Of a DNA stretch of 64,000 bases, positions 1-7,660 are shown in pieces; within the stretch, counting starts at the first letter, position 1, and each line of letters begins with the position of its first letter. Origin of the DNA: Brevundimonas intermedia (lineage in GTDB: Bacteria > Pseudomonadota > Alphaproteobacteria > Caulobacterales > Caulobacteraceae); NCBI RefSeq assembly GCF_004614235.1, contig NZ_SPVH01000006.1, forward strand, positions 248,001 through 312,000, given 5' to 3'. The position numbers were made by a program, and so were the translations under genes. Below the pieces are notes generated by a model that did not search any database, had not been told where the DNA came from, and worked only from the letters and a program-made list of their open reading frames with translations.

Positions 1-90
1 GGCCGGGTGGTCGTGGGTGACGTGATCCACGCCGTTTTCGGTCAGCCAGACGGTCAATGTCTCGCGGTCGAAAGCGGGTTCGTCAGTCAT
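1..90 (-). CDS. YbaK/ProX-type aminoacyl-tRNA deacylase, N-terminal part only
   Basis: Thirty codons are visible from an ATG at 88-90 on the minus strand; the rest lies outside the window. The visible protein ends in LTENGVDHVTHDHPA, which resembles the opening of YbaK/ProX-family editing proteins (a short helix, then a strand ending in T-H-x-H-P). Family members hydrolyse mischarged aminoacyl-tRNA such as Ala-tRNA(Pro). The call rests on these 30 residues only. The gene is divergent from the DUF6065-like gene, with 37 bases between the start codons, so the two promoters must overlap. Confidence 0.5.
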   Translation of the reverse strand, partial: MTDEPAFDRETLTVWLTENGVDHVTHDHPA

Positions 91-127
91 GGTTGAGCCG
101 TCGGGTTTCGGGCGTTAGGAAATGATC

Positions 128-895
128 ATGGTCGATACCGTCAAGACACGCCCGCTGGAACTGGAATGCTATCCGATGACGGCCCGGCCGCCGGACCTCG
201 TCCCCGGCCGCCAGTCGCGCAACTGGATGGACGCCTTCATCAGCCGCCACCCGTATCGGTGCCTGCCGCTGAACATGGCCAACACCACGGGGTGGGAAAT
301 CCTGTGCCCGTTCGGCTTCTCCGCCGAATGGAACGGCGGCCCGCGTCAGGAAGACATCGTCATCACGCCGGACCGGCCCCAGCACGATCTGGACCATTTC
401 GTCACCTCGCACTTCTCGCGCGGCGTCCTGACCATGCATCCGCAATATCTGTTCCGCACGCCGCCGGGCTGGGGGATGATGTGCTCGGGGTCGCCCAACC
501 ATGTGAAGGACGGCATCCAGCCGCTGGTCGGCCTGATCGAGACCGACTGGCTGCCCTTCCCCTTCACGATGAACTGGATTTTCACCCGGCCGGGCCGGAT
601 CACCTTCGAAAAGGGCGAGCCCTTCTGCTTCATCAATCTGATCGAGCACAAGAAGGTCGAGCAGTTCCAGCCGATCATCCGGACGCTGGACTCCAACCCG
701 GTGATGAAGGGCCAGTTCGAGGCCTGGAACCGCGCCCGCACCGACTTCAACCAACGCCTCGCCGGCGGCGATCCCGACGCGGCCAAGGAGGCGTGGCAGC
801 GCTACTATTTCAAGGGCGAGGTGCCCGAGGCCCTGGGCACGGCGCCGGCCACCCACTCGAACAAGCGCCGGCTGAAGTCGCCGCGGGTGGGGTGA
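128..895 (+). CDS. DUF6065-like cytosolic protein, function unknown
   Basis: This is a soluble protein of 255 residues with no signal peptide or membrane segment. It is rich in aromatic residues and in short motifs such as TGWEILCPFGF and FPFTMNWIFT, and its overall make-up matches proteins grouped as DUF6065, which have no known function. I prefer the ATG at 128 to the ATG at 122: AGGA at 117-120 is 7 bases before 128 but only 1 before 122. The C-terminal tail (after about residue 225) is basic and probably disordered. A strong hairpin terminator follows directly. Nothing in the context suggests a pathway. Confidence 0.6.
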   Translation: MVDTVKTRPLELECYPMTARPPDLVPGRQSRNWMDAFISRHPYRCLPLNMANTTGWEILCPFGFSAEWNGGPRQEDIVITPDRPQHDLDHFVTSHFSRGVLTMHPQYLFRTPPGWGMMCSGSPNHVKDGIQPLVGLIETDWLPFPFTMNWIFTRPGRITFEKGEPFCFINLIEHKKVEQFQPIIRTLDSNPVMKGQFEAWNRARTDFNQRLAGGDPDAAKEAWQRYYFKGEVPEALGTAPATHSNKRRLKSPRVG

Positions 896-899
896 ACGA

Positions 900-934
900 A
901 AAAGCCCCTCTCCACGCCGTGGAGAGGGGCTTTT
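900..934. terminator. Bidirectional rho-independent terminator
   Basis: A perfect 17-bp stem with a single-base loop: AAAAGCCCCTCTCCACG, then its reverse complement ending in TTTT. It lies between the convergent DUF6065-like gene (stop at 895) and the lipoprotein gene (stop at 938). The A/T ends make it work in both directions. Confidence 0.85.
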
Positions 935-937
935 GTC

Positions 938-1510
938 TTACGCCGCCGGTCGCGTGACCTGCGGGCCCAGGTTCTGGATCACCTCGCGGGCGTCGAAGGC
1001 GTTGGGATCGCCGGCGGGCTTGGGTCCGCGGCCCAGCACGATCTCGGCGTTGGCCTCGAACCGATCGACCTGACGCACGTCGAAGTCGTTGGCGCCCCAA
1101 GGACCATAGCGATCCCACGGGCTCCAGAAGCCGCCGCGATAGTAGCGCCACGACGGGCCCCAATAGGGGCTGTAGAAGCGGTTGTAGCCCGCATAGAACG
1201 GGTCGGGCGTGCCGACGAAGCGGGTGTCGCGGTCGGTGGCGCGGTTGACGGTGGCGAACCAGTCATAGCCGCTCTCGACGGTCAGTTCGGCCGAGCGCAG
1301 CAGCAGAGACTGCTCGACCTGCTCGCGCGAGGTCAGCGAGTTGCCGGAAAAGCTGACGCGGAACCGGTCGTTTTCCAGACGCTGCTCGGCATAGCCGCCG
1401 CGCTGGCCGTTGAAGCCGGCGGGCTGATACGGGGTGGCGGTGGCGCAGGCCGCCAGCGCAAGGCCGGCGGCGACCGTCATCGCCAGGGTCTTCATTGGAA
1501 GGGCTTTCAT
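938..1510 (-). CDS. CC0125/CC1285-type outer membrane lipoprotein
   Basis: The 190-residue product begins with a lipoprotein signal (MKTLAMTVAAGLALAACAT, lipobox LAAC), so it should be lipidated at Cys and held in the envelope. The mature part has a GG-Y-E-R-L-F pattern followed by a Tyr/Trp/Pro-rich stretch around residues 110-150. This resembles the Caulobacter CC0125/CC1285 lipoprotein family, whose function is unknown. The ATG at 1508-1510 has AAGGAG 9 bases upstream and is kept as the start; a second ATG six codons later would also leave an intact signal. It stands alone between a terminator and the LysE gene. Confidence 0.65.
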   Translation of the reverse strand: MKALPMKTLAMTVAAGLALAACATATPYQPAGFNGQRGGYAEQRLENDRFRVSFSGNSLTSREQVEQSLLLRSAELTVESGYDWFATVNRATDRDTRFVGTPDPFYAGYNRFYSPYWGPSWRYYRGGFWSPWDRYGPWGANDFDVRQVDRFEANAEIVLGRGPKPAGDPNAFDAREVIQNLGPQVTRPAA

Positions 1511-1609
1511 GACATCAAACTCCTTGATCGCTCATTCGGGCGCGCTGACGGCTGAACGGAGCATGAATGGCGGCGTTCCCCTTCAATCTAGGACGAAGCG
1601 CGGTCGCGT

Positions 1610-2242
1610 CTAGATGCGCAGGGCGATCAGGACCGAAGCGGTCAGCAAAAGGGCGCCGACGAAGATCCCGAATCCGCGCTTGAACCGGGGCTGCTGCATG
1701 CGACGCGACAGGGCGGCGCCGGACAGGGCGTAGGCGCTCATCGACATCATATCCATGCCGATCACGGCGACGGCGAACAGGGCCAGCTGCGGCGCGACCG
1801 GCCGGTTCACGTCCACGAACGGCGGCAGGACGGCGGTGAAGAACAGGATGGCCTTGGGGTTGGCGATCTGGACGGCGAACCCGTCGATCAGGGCGCTGCG
1901 CCCCTTCTTGACGACGACGTGGTCAGGCTGGGCGGCGGTTGCGAAGGCGCCGCGCAGGGCCTTGATCCCCAGCCAGGCGACATAGAGGGCGCCCAGGACG
2001 GCGATCACCTTGAAGGCGGCGGGAAAGGCCTTGACCAGGGCGCCCAGACCCAGGGCCGCCGCGCCGAACCACACCAGGGTCGCCGCATTCATCCCGACCA
2101 CCCCGACCAGGGCCGAGGCGCGGCCCTTTTCGACGCCGGTCGCGACCGCGAACAGATTGGCCGGCCCCGGCGTGATCGCCATCACCGCCATCACGCCGAG
2201 GAAGGTGGAATAGAGGTGCGGATCGACGGGCAGGGCGGACAT
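1610..2242 (-). CDS. LysE/RhtB-family amino acid exporter
   Basis: This integral membrane protein of 210 residues has about six hydrophobic segments. It carries the family signature near the N-terminus, MAITPGPANLF, followed by the G-x(3)-G-x(3)-G helix and a later NPKAILFF motif. LysE/RhtB proteins export amino acids or related small molecules by proton exchange; the substrate cannot be read from the sequence. I chose the ATG at 2240-2242 (MSALPVDPHLYS) over an upstream in-frame start because the extra 19 residues are Arg/Ser-rich and do not look like the family. No clear ribosome binding site is visible. Confidence 0.85.
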   Translation of the reverse strand: MSALPVDPHLYSTFLGVMAVMAITPGPANLFAVATGVEKGRASALVGVVGMNAATLVWFGAAALGLGALVKAFPAAFKVIAVLGALYVAWLGIKALRGAFATAAQPDHVVVKKGRSALIDGFAVQIANPKAILFFTAVLPPFVDVNRPVAPQLALFAVAVIGMDMMSMSAYALSGAALSRRMQQPRFKRGFGIFVGALLLTASVLIALRI

Positions 2243-2284
2243 GCGGCGCGATGTCGCTGGTCTGCTGTGCGCGGTCAAGGACCT

Positions 2285-2434
2285 CCGTCTCCTCCCCATT
2301 TCATGGGGAGGTGGCGCGGCGCTCTTCAGCGCCGTGACGGAGGGGTTCTGCGCTAGATTACCGGCGACTGTGGGACGTCAAAGAGCCCCTCCACCGCTAC
2401 GCGGTCCCCCTCCCCACAAGTGGGGAGGAGACGG
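2285..2434. repeat. 150-bp intergenic element with 14-bp terminal inverted repeats
   Basis: The ends CCGTCTCCTCCCCA (2285-2298) and TGGGGAGGAGACGG (2421-2434) are perfect inverted repeats. Each end also forms a smaller hairpin (for example CCTCCCCATTTCATGGGGAGG), and inner parts pair imperfectly (GGAGGGGTTCT with AGAGCCCCTCC). The element fills the space between the LysE gene start and the next minus-strand stop. It has no coding potential and is related in its ends to sequences at 47108 and 63858. Confidence 0.75.
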
Positions 2435-2439
2435 CGGAG

Positions 2440-3024
2440 TTACGCCGTTGGACGTTCCGGGGCTTCGGGCGCTTGCGGCGGCTCGGGCGCTTCGGGCGCT
2501 TCGACGCCGACGTCAACGACATCGGCGGCGGCCTGGTCCAGAGCGTATTGGGCGACCAGGCTATAGGTTTCCATCTGCTCGGGGGTCGGATTGGTCCAGG
2601 CGCTGTTCTGGGCGATGCCGTTCGCGGTGACGACGCCCTTGTGCATGCCGTCCTCGATCGCCTGTTTGACTTCGGGGTCGTTCATGGCGTCGGCGATCAG
2701 GGCGTCGACATCGATGTCCTTCAGGGCTTCGGCCGCCATTTCCGTGGCGTGTTTCGTCGTCTCGGCGGTGAAGGCGGCGATGTCGGGGGCATATTCGGCC
2801 CACAGGGCGGCGATGCGCTGGCCGCGCACTGCCTCGCTCAGGCTCCGGTCTTCGGAAATGGCCTCGGCGCGCTTGCCGAACGCCTCCATCCGGGCCTCAA
2901 AGGCGGAGGCGGCGGTTTCCAACCGGACTTCGGCGGACTCGGGGGCGGGCGTCCCGTCCTGGGCCAGGGCGGAGGACAGGGGCAGGAGCGCCAGGGCGGC
3001 GGTCAGGCTGAGCAGGCGGATCAT
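2440..3024 (-). CDS. Secreted alpha-helical protein, function unknown (paralogue of the next gene)
   Basis: The 194-residue product has a classical signal peptide (MIRLLSLTAALALLPLSSALAQ, cut after AQ). A helical body follows with FEARMEAFGKRAE at about residues 41-53 and a Pro/Glu/Ala tail. I chose the ATG at 3022-3024 because the signal starts there and GGGAG lies 8 bases upstream; the longer frame adds 19 non-signal residues. The segment FEA-x(2)-EAFG-K-x-E followed by a Y-x-P-x(2)-x-AF block recurs in the next upstream gene, so the two look like a diverged tandem duplication. Probably periplasmic; no enzyme motif is seen. Confidence 0.6.
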   Translation of the reverse strand: MIRLLSLTAALALLPLSSALAQDGTPAPESAEVRLETAASAFEARMEAFGKRAEAISEDRSLSEAVRGQRIAALWAEYAPDIAAFTAETTKHATEMAAEALKDIDVDALIADAMNDPEVKQAIEDGMHKGVVTANGIAQNSAWTNPTPEQMETYSLVAQYALDQAAADVVDVGVEAPEAPEPPQAPEAPERPTA

Positions 3025-3104
3025 GGGAGGGCTCCCGTTGAATGACCCGTGCAAACTCGACCCTGCGCCGCCCCGTCTCAAGTGAAATCGCGGTAAGGCG
3101 CGGC

Positions 3105-3563
3105 TTACTGCGGTTGGGCGGGGGCTGCGGCGGCCGGCGCGGCGGCGGCTTCTTCAGCCTGGGCGCGAACCTTGGCGGGGATGCTCTTTATGCGCTGAGC
3201 CGCGACGGCGATCTGGTCGGCAGGGCCGCCTTGGCCCACGATGAAGGCTTGAAACTCGTCAGCGAAGGCGTCGACTTCCGGCTGATAGCGCGCCTGGAGG
3301 GCGTCGAGATCGGTCTTGGCCTTGGCCTTGTCCGTTTGGGCGGCGGCGGCCTGCATTTCGTTGGACATGGTCTCCATCTTCTCACCGAAGGCTTCGCCCT
3401 TGGCTTCGAACGCAGCCGCTTCCGGGCTTTCGGCTTCTTCAGCCGGTGCGGGCGCTGCGGCAGGGGCGGGTGCGGCCTGGGGCGCGGCGGCCTGGCTGGC
3501 GGCGAAGGCCGGGGTGGTCAGGGCCAGGGCGGCGACGGCCGCGACGGAAGACAAAAGACGCAT
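3105..3563 (-). CDS. Secreted Ala/Pro-rich helical protein, function unknown
   Basis: The 152-residue product has a signal peptide (MRLLSSVAAVAALALTTPAFA, cut after AFA). Ala-Pro-rich low-complexity stretches lie at each end, around a helical core containing FEAKGEAFGEKMETM and ARYQPEVDAFADEF. The core matches that of the neighbouring gene at 2440-3024 in spacing and residues. Low-complexity ends suggest a flexible periplasmic protein. The two genes are 80 bases apart on the same strand, so they could be one transcript. No recognised domain. Confidence 0.6.
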   Translation of the reverse strand: MRLLSSVAAVAALALTTPAFAASQAAAPQAAPAPAAAPAPAEEAESPEAAAFEAKGEAFGEKMETMSNEMQAAAAQTDKAKAKTDLDALQARYQPEVDAFADEFQAFIVGQGGPADQIAVAAQRIKSIPAKVRAQAEEAAAAPAAAAPAQPQ

Positions 3564-3644
3564 GGGAAACTCCGAAACAGGCCGCTGCGCGACCAGAGAT
3601 AAGGCTTAAGTATCCGCCCTGGACGGCACACTCCTACACCCGGA

Positions 3645-4418
3645 TCAGATTTCAAAGACCCGATAGGGCGTGTCGCCCAAGGTCTTCAGCACCGGCAGGG
3701 CGACATTATAGACCGGCACCCCCTTGTTGGTACGCCCCTCCGGCCCGCCGCGATGGGCATGGCCGTGGACGACCAGGCTGACGTTGTCGTAGCGGTCGAT
3801 GGTCTCGGCTAAACGCGACGAGCCCAGAAAGGCGTGGATCTCGGGCGGTTCGCCCATCACCGTCTCGACCACAGGCGCATAGTGAAGCAGCACCACCGAG
3901 CGTTCGGTGCGCAGCATGCGGATCGAGTTCTCGATCTGGTTGGCGTCCTCGACCGCCTCCTGCACGAACCGCTTGACCGAGGCCTCGCCGAACGAGCTGA
4001 GCATGTAGCGGCCGAAACCGCCGACGAAGCCCTTGCCGCCGGCGAAGCCGACGCCGTCGATCTCATAGGCCTCGCCGGTCAGCATCCTGACCCCGGCGTC
4101 GGTCAGCATCCTGGTCACATGCTCGGGCTGGCCGCATTCGTGCTCATGATTGCCCAGCACCCCGACCATCGGAATCTTGCACAGCTTCAGGTCTTCCAGC
4201 AGCCGCTCGACCTCGGGCGTCTTGCCGTAGTTGGTCAGGTCGCCGCACAGGCACAGCACATCCGCGTCGTCGGACACCCGTTCGAACAGGTCGCGATAGC
4301 TGTGCTCGGTGGCCTCGCCGACATGCAGGTCGCCGACGGCGGCGACGCGCATCTTCCTGGCGGGGCCGGGCTCCAGGCCGGGTTGGGTGGTCTGCGGGTC
4401 CGGCGCAACGTCGGTCAT
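3645..4418 (-). CDS. Calcineurin-like metallophosphoesterase
   Basis: The 257-residue protein has all the family blocks in order: GDLHVG (Asp30, His32), GDLTNYG (Asp60), GNHEH (Asn90, His91), a later LLHYAP block, and VHGHAH near residue 218. These residues bind two metal ions for phosphoester hydrolysis. No signal peptide is present, so it acts in the cytosol. An AAAGG ribosome binding site overlaps the end of the nucleotidyltransferase gene just upstream, 13 bases away, so the two are almost certainly co-transcribed. Substrate unknown: it could be a nucleotide, RNA end or protein phosphate. The N-terminal 22 residues are Pro-rich and not part of the fold. Confidence 0.85.
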   Translation of the reverse strand: MTDVAPDPQTTQPGLEPGPARKMRVAAVGDLHVGEATEHSYRDLFERVSDDADVLCLCGDLTNYGKTPEVERLLEDLKLCKIPMVGVLGNHEHECGQPEHVTRMLTDAGVRMLTGEAYEIDGVGFAGGKGFVGGFGRYMLSSFGEASVKRFVQEAVEDANQIENSIRMLRTERSVVLLHYAPVVETVMGEPPEIHAFLGSSRLAETIDRYDNVSLVVHGHAHRGGPEGRTNKGVPVYNVALPVLKTLGDTPYRVFEI

Positions 4419-4431
4419 GGCAGCTTACCTT

Positions 4432-5220
4432 TCAGTGGCCTAGGTTGACGGGGTCGTGGCGTTCCTCCAGCCCCTTGCCCACCACATCGCCAAAGCCCCA
4501 TTCGGCGACGTCGGCGACATAGTCGCGCGGGCTGAACAGACGGCCGCGACAGACCTTCACGCGCGGCGCCGGCAGGTCGATCTGGGCCGTCAGCCGCTCG
4601 ACCAGCTCCTCCATCAGCCAGCGCGGAATGCGGTCGCGCTCGGTCGGATAGGCGAAGCGGAAGTTCAGCAGGTGCGCCGCCAGCACCTCCCAATAGAGGT
4701 CCATCTGATCCAGCAGGCTCTTCCAGTCGATGGCGTCCGACTGTTTCAGGATGACGTGGTTCACGTCGGCGCCGTCATAGCGATAGCGGTCCTGGATGAA
4801 GACCTTGGAGAGGATCAGGGCTGTCGGCGGGGTGATCTGGACCTGATGGCCATAGACGGTGATCCGGTCCTCGCTGAACCAGCTGTCGGACACGGCGATG
4901 GTGCCGTTGGACATGGCGAAGATGACGTCGAAGAAGTGTTTCTCGTCCTTCCAGACCTTGGCGATCCAGCGCTCGTCCTCGACGTCGGTCCGGTAGCCGT
5001 GCTTCTGGAAGAAGGCCAGGATGCGGGGATAGTCGCCCGGCTTGCAGAAGACATCCAGGTCCTTGGTCGGACGGCGAATTCCCGTATAGGCCGTGACCGC
5101 ATAAGTGCCCGAGAGCAGGAAGGGGATGCCGCTTTCCTTCAGCAGGCGCAGGCTTTCCTCGTAGAAGGCCAGGGCGTCCGCAGGCGGTTCGAACGTCGGT
5201 TCTGCGATTACGTCTGACAT
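4432..5220 (-). CDS. MNT-type nucleotidyltransferase-fold protein
   Basis: The 262-residue protein carries the minimal nucleotidyltransferase pattern: FLLSGTYAVTAYTG (about residues 34-47, the G-G/S helix), then TKDLDVF with Asp54 and Asp56, and a third acidic residue at HFFDVIF (Asp98). Such folds transfer nucleotides to small molecules, RNA or proteins. I see no specific subfamily signature, and it is not a clear AbiEii toxin. I take the ATG at 5218-5220; the longer frame would start with TTG at 5247. It leads a two-gene unit with the metallophosphoesterase, so one enzyme may add and the other remove or process a group. That link is inference. Confidence 0.65.
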   Translation of the reverse strand: MSDVIAEPTFEPPADALAFYEESLRLLKESGIPFLLSGTYAVTAYTGIRRPTKDLDVFCKPGDYPRILAFFQKHGYRTDVEDERWIAKVWKDEKHFFDVIFAMSNGTIAVSDSWFSEDRITVYGHQVQITPPTALILSKVFIQDRYRYDGADVNHVILKQSDAIDWKSLLDQMDLYWEVLAAHLLNFRFAYPTERDRIPRWLMEELVERLTAQIDLPAPRVKVCRGRLFSPRDYVADVAEWGFGDVVGKGLEERHDPVNLGH

Positions 5221-5335
5221 CGGTTCGGGCCTTTCCTGCGAGGGCAAGGAAACGGCGACGCTGAACGGCGGTTCCGCATTACTACCTAGTCCGGCCGCTA
5301 CGGGATCCTTAACTCCTGCATGTCACTGTTCCGTC

Positions 5336-7477
5336 ATGGGATTGAAGTGGGTGAACGCAGAAGGCGGGCGCTGGCGGTTCTTCCGCCATGAAGCCGGCAG
5401 GGCGGCAGGACCGCCCCCTTACGCCTATGTCGCGCTGTTCGTCCTGTGCCTGGCGGCAGGTCAGTGGAGCATGAACACCTTCGGCGCCACCGTCCTGTGG
5501 CCCGCAAACGCCGTGCTCCTGGCCGCCGTCCTGCAACTTCATCGCCGCCCGGCTGTCGCCGTCATAGGCGCCTGCGCCGCCGTCAATCTGATCGGCAACG
5601 TCGTGCGGGGCGGCCCCGTCGTGATGATGTTCACCAATGTCGCCCTGAACATGACCCAGGTGGTCGTCGCCGTCCTTTTGGCGCGTCGCTTCTGCGGCGC
5701 CGCGCTGGATATGCGCCGGCCCTGGCGCCTGTTCCGGTTCGCCGTCTGCGCCGCCGCCCCTGCGGTCCTGCTCAGCACCCTGCTGGCGGGCGGGGTCGCC
5801 ATCCTGATGAGCTGGAAGGTGCCGGGCACGCTGGGCTTCCGCATGCACCATCTGTTCGACATGGAGATGCTGGCGATGATGATCGTCACGCCGTCCCTGT
5901 TGCTGTTGGCCCGCAACCACCGTTTCCGGGACGACGCCCAGGCGACGTTGACCGAGGCCGCCGCCCTGCTGGCATTGGTTGGGGGCGTCAGCGTGTGGGT
6001 CTTCTCCCAGACCTCGGCGCCGATCATGTTTGCGATCTTCCCGCCCCTTATCCTGCTCGCCTTCCGCCTGTGTCCCCCGACGACGGCGGGTGCGGTGGTG
6101 ATGGTCGCCGCGATCGGCGGGGTCGCGACACTGGGCGGTTATGGCCCGATCGTCCTGACCCGTCTGACGCCGGACCCCGTTCTGGACGCCCTGCCTGCGG
6201 TGATGCGCCAGATGAACGTCTTTCATCTGTTCCTGCTGTGCGTGGTCGCCACGGCCCTGCCCATCACCATCCTGTCCACCGAGCGCCGTCGCCTGGTGGA
6301 GCGGCTCAAGGCGCGCACGCAGGCGGCGCTGTCGGCCCGTCAGCGCGCCGAGGCGGCCTATGCCGTCAAGGGCCGGTTCCTGGCCATGATGAGCCACGAG
6401 ATGCGCACGCCCCTGACCGGCATCACCGGCTATGCGGATCTGTTGTCGCGGCGTCCGTGCATGGACGAAGAGGGCCTGCGTCAGGTCGACGCCGTCCGGC
6501 ACTGCGGCGAGACCATGTTGCGTCTGGTCGAGGATCTGCTGGAGGTGTCGCGCGGCGGGGCCGAGGTAACGCCCAAGGCCAGCGACGTGCGCCAGATGAT
6601 CGAGGAAGCGGTCGCCCCTTCCCGCGAATGGGCCGTGATCAAGGGGCTGGAGTTCGCTCTCACCATCGCGCCCGAGGCAGAGGGCCAGGTGATGATCGAC
6701 GCCCGGCGTCTGCGCCAATCCGTGCATCACCTCGTGAACAACGCTGTCAAATTCACCGGCCGTGGCAACGTGACGGTGGTGGTGGACCGGGTCGAAGACG
6801 GCCTGTCCATCGTCGTTTCAGACACCGGTTGCGGCATGGACGAGCAGACCCGCGCCGGCGTCTTCGGCCTGTTCGAACAGGGCGACGCCACCACCAGCCG
6901 GGCCCACGAAGGCGCCGGCGTGGGCCTGGCCCTGGCCAAGAACCACATCGTCTGTCTGGGCGGCGCCGTCGTGGTCGAAAGCACCCAATGGGGCGGTTCG
7001 ACCTTCACTCTGACGGTCCCCGCTGCGGTGGTCGAGGCTGTCGAGAGCGAGGAGTCCGTGCCGCTGCACAGCCGCCGGACGCGCATCCTGATCGTCGACG
7101 ATCATCCGGCCAATCGCGACCTGCTGCGGATCATGCTCCAGGCCGCCGATTGCGAGACCGCAGAGGCGGCGGACGGCCAACAGGCCTTGGCGGCGCTGGC
7201 GGTCCAGCCCTTCGATCTGGTGCTGATGGACGTGCGCATGCCGGTGATGGACGGCATGGCCGCCACCCGCGCCATTCGCGCCCTGGACGCGCCCCTGCGT
7301 GACGTGCCGGTTCTGGCCGTCACCGCCGAGGCCATGCCCGAGGACGCCGCCCGCTGCATCGCCGCCGGCATGGACGGCCATCTGGCCAAGCCTGTCACTC
7401 AGGCCAAACTCTACGCCGCCATCGAGGCCGTGTTCGATGCGGTCGCCGAGCGGGTGGACGCCGCCCAGGCCGCCTGA
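5336..7477 (+). CDS. MASE1-type hybrid sensor histidine kinase with receiver
   Basis: The 713-residue protein has, in order, about eight membrane helices (residues 28-310, resembling a MASE1 sensor with the LWPANAVLLA motif), a short coiled linker, an H-box (MMSHEMRTPL, His354), an ATPase domain with N, G1 and G2 boxes (HHLVNNAVKF, DTGCGMD, GAGVGLAL), and a C-terminal receiver with Asp632 in LVLMDVRMP. The receiver is followed by no output domain, so phosphate probably passes to a separate partner. No response regulator is adjacent. The start has no strong ribosome binding site; the 115-bp gap to the divergent nucleotidyltransferase gene should hold both promoters. Confidence 0.88.
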   Translation: MGLKWVNAEGGRWRFFRHEAGRAAGPPPYAYVALFVLCLAAGQWSMNTFGATVLWPANAVLLAAVLQLHRRPAVAVIGACAAVNLIGNVVRGGPVVMMFTNVALNMTQVVVAVLLARRFCGAALDMRRPWRLFRFAVCAAAPAVLLSTLLAGGVAILMSWKVPGTLGFRMHHLFDMEMLAMMIVTPSLLLLARNHRFRDDAQATLTEAAALLALVGGVSVWVFSQTSAPIMFAIFPPLILLAFRLCPPTTAGAVVMVAAIGGVATLGGYGPIVLTRLTPDPVLDALPAVMRQMNVFHLFLLCVVATALPITILSTERRRLVERLKARTQAALSARQRAEAAYAVKGRFLAMMSHEMRTPLTGITGYADLLSRRPCMDEEGLRQVDAVRHCGETMLRLVEDLLEVSRGGAEVTPKASDVRQMIEEAVAPSREWAVIKGLEFALTIAPEAEGQVMIDARRLRQSVHHLVNNAVKFTGRGNVTVVVDRVEDGLSIVVSDTGCGMDEQTRAGVFGLFEQGDATTSRAHEGAGVGLALAKNHIVCLGGAVVVESTQWGGSTFTLTVPAAVVEAVESEESVPLHSRRTRILIVDDHPANRDLLRIMLQAADCETAEAADGQQALAALAVQPFDLVLMDVRMPVMDGMAATRAIRALDAPLRDVPVLAVTAEAMPEDAARCIAAGMDGHLAKPVTQAKLYAAIEAVFDAVAERVDAAQAA

Positions 7478-7542
7478 GGCGCAAGCGTGGCCGGAGGATA
7501 TGAATTCGTCCCCAGCTCCCTCCCCAGAATCCTGAGGCAAAT

Positions 7543-7589
7543 CTACCAGATATAGCGTCTGTCAGAAAATGTGACGCAACATAGACCAA
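7543..7589. promoter_or_regulatory. Candidate pair of NrdR boxes upstream of nrdB
   Basis: Two 16-base sites at 7543-7558 (11 of 16 to the published palindrome acaCwAtATaTwgTgt, counting w as A/T) and 7574-7589 (9 of 16) have centres 31 bp apart, the spacing usual for paired NrdR boxes. NrdR represses ribonucleotide reductase genes when dATP is high. The core CCAGATATAGCG (7546-7557) is nearly repeated upstream of nrdA. A CcrM-type GANTC site lies on each side, at 7527 and 7639. Individual matches are weak; the support comes from spacing and from the matching pair at nrdA. Confidence 0.45.
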
Positions 7590-7660
7590 ATTCGACTTGG
7601 CGCCGGGGTTCGAGAGTCGCATGGTGAACGCCTCTCCGGAATCGCTTCAGGTCCAGTTCG

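Noticed and set aside
4432..5220. Nucleotidyltransferase as an AbiEii-type toxin with antitoxin
   Set aside because: There is no AbiEi-like partner; the neighbour is a metallophosphoesterase, and the sequence lacks clear AbiEii motifs.
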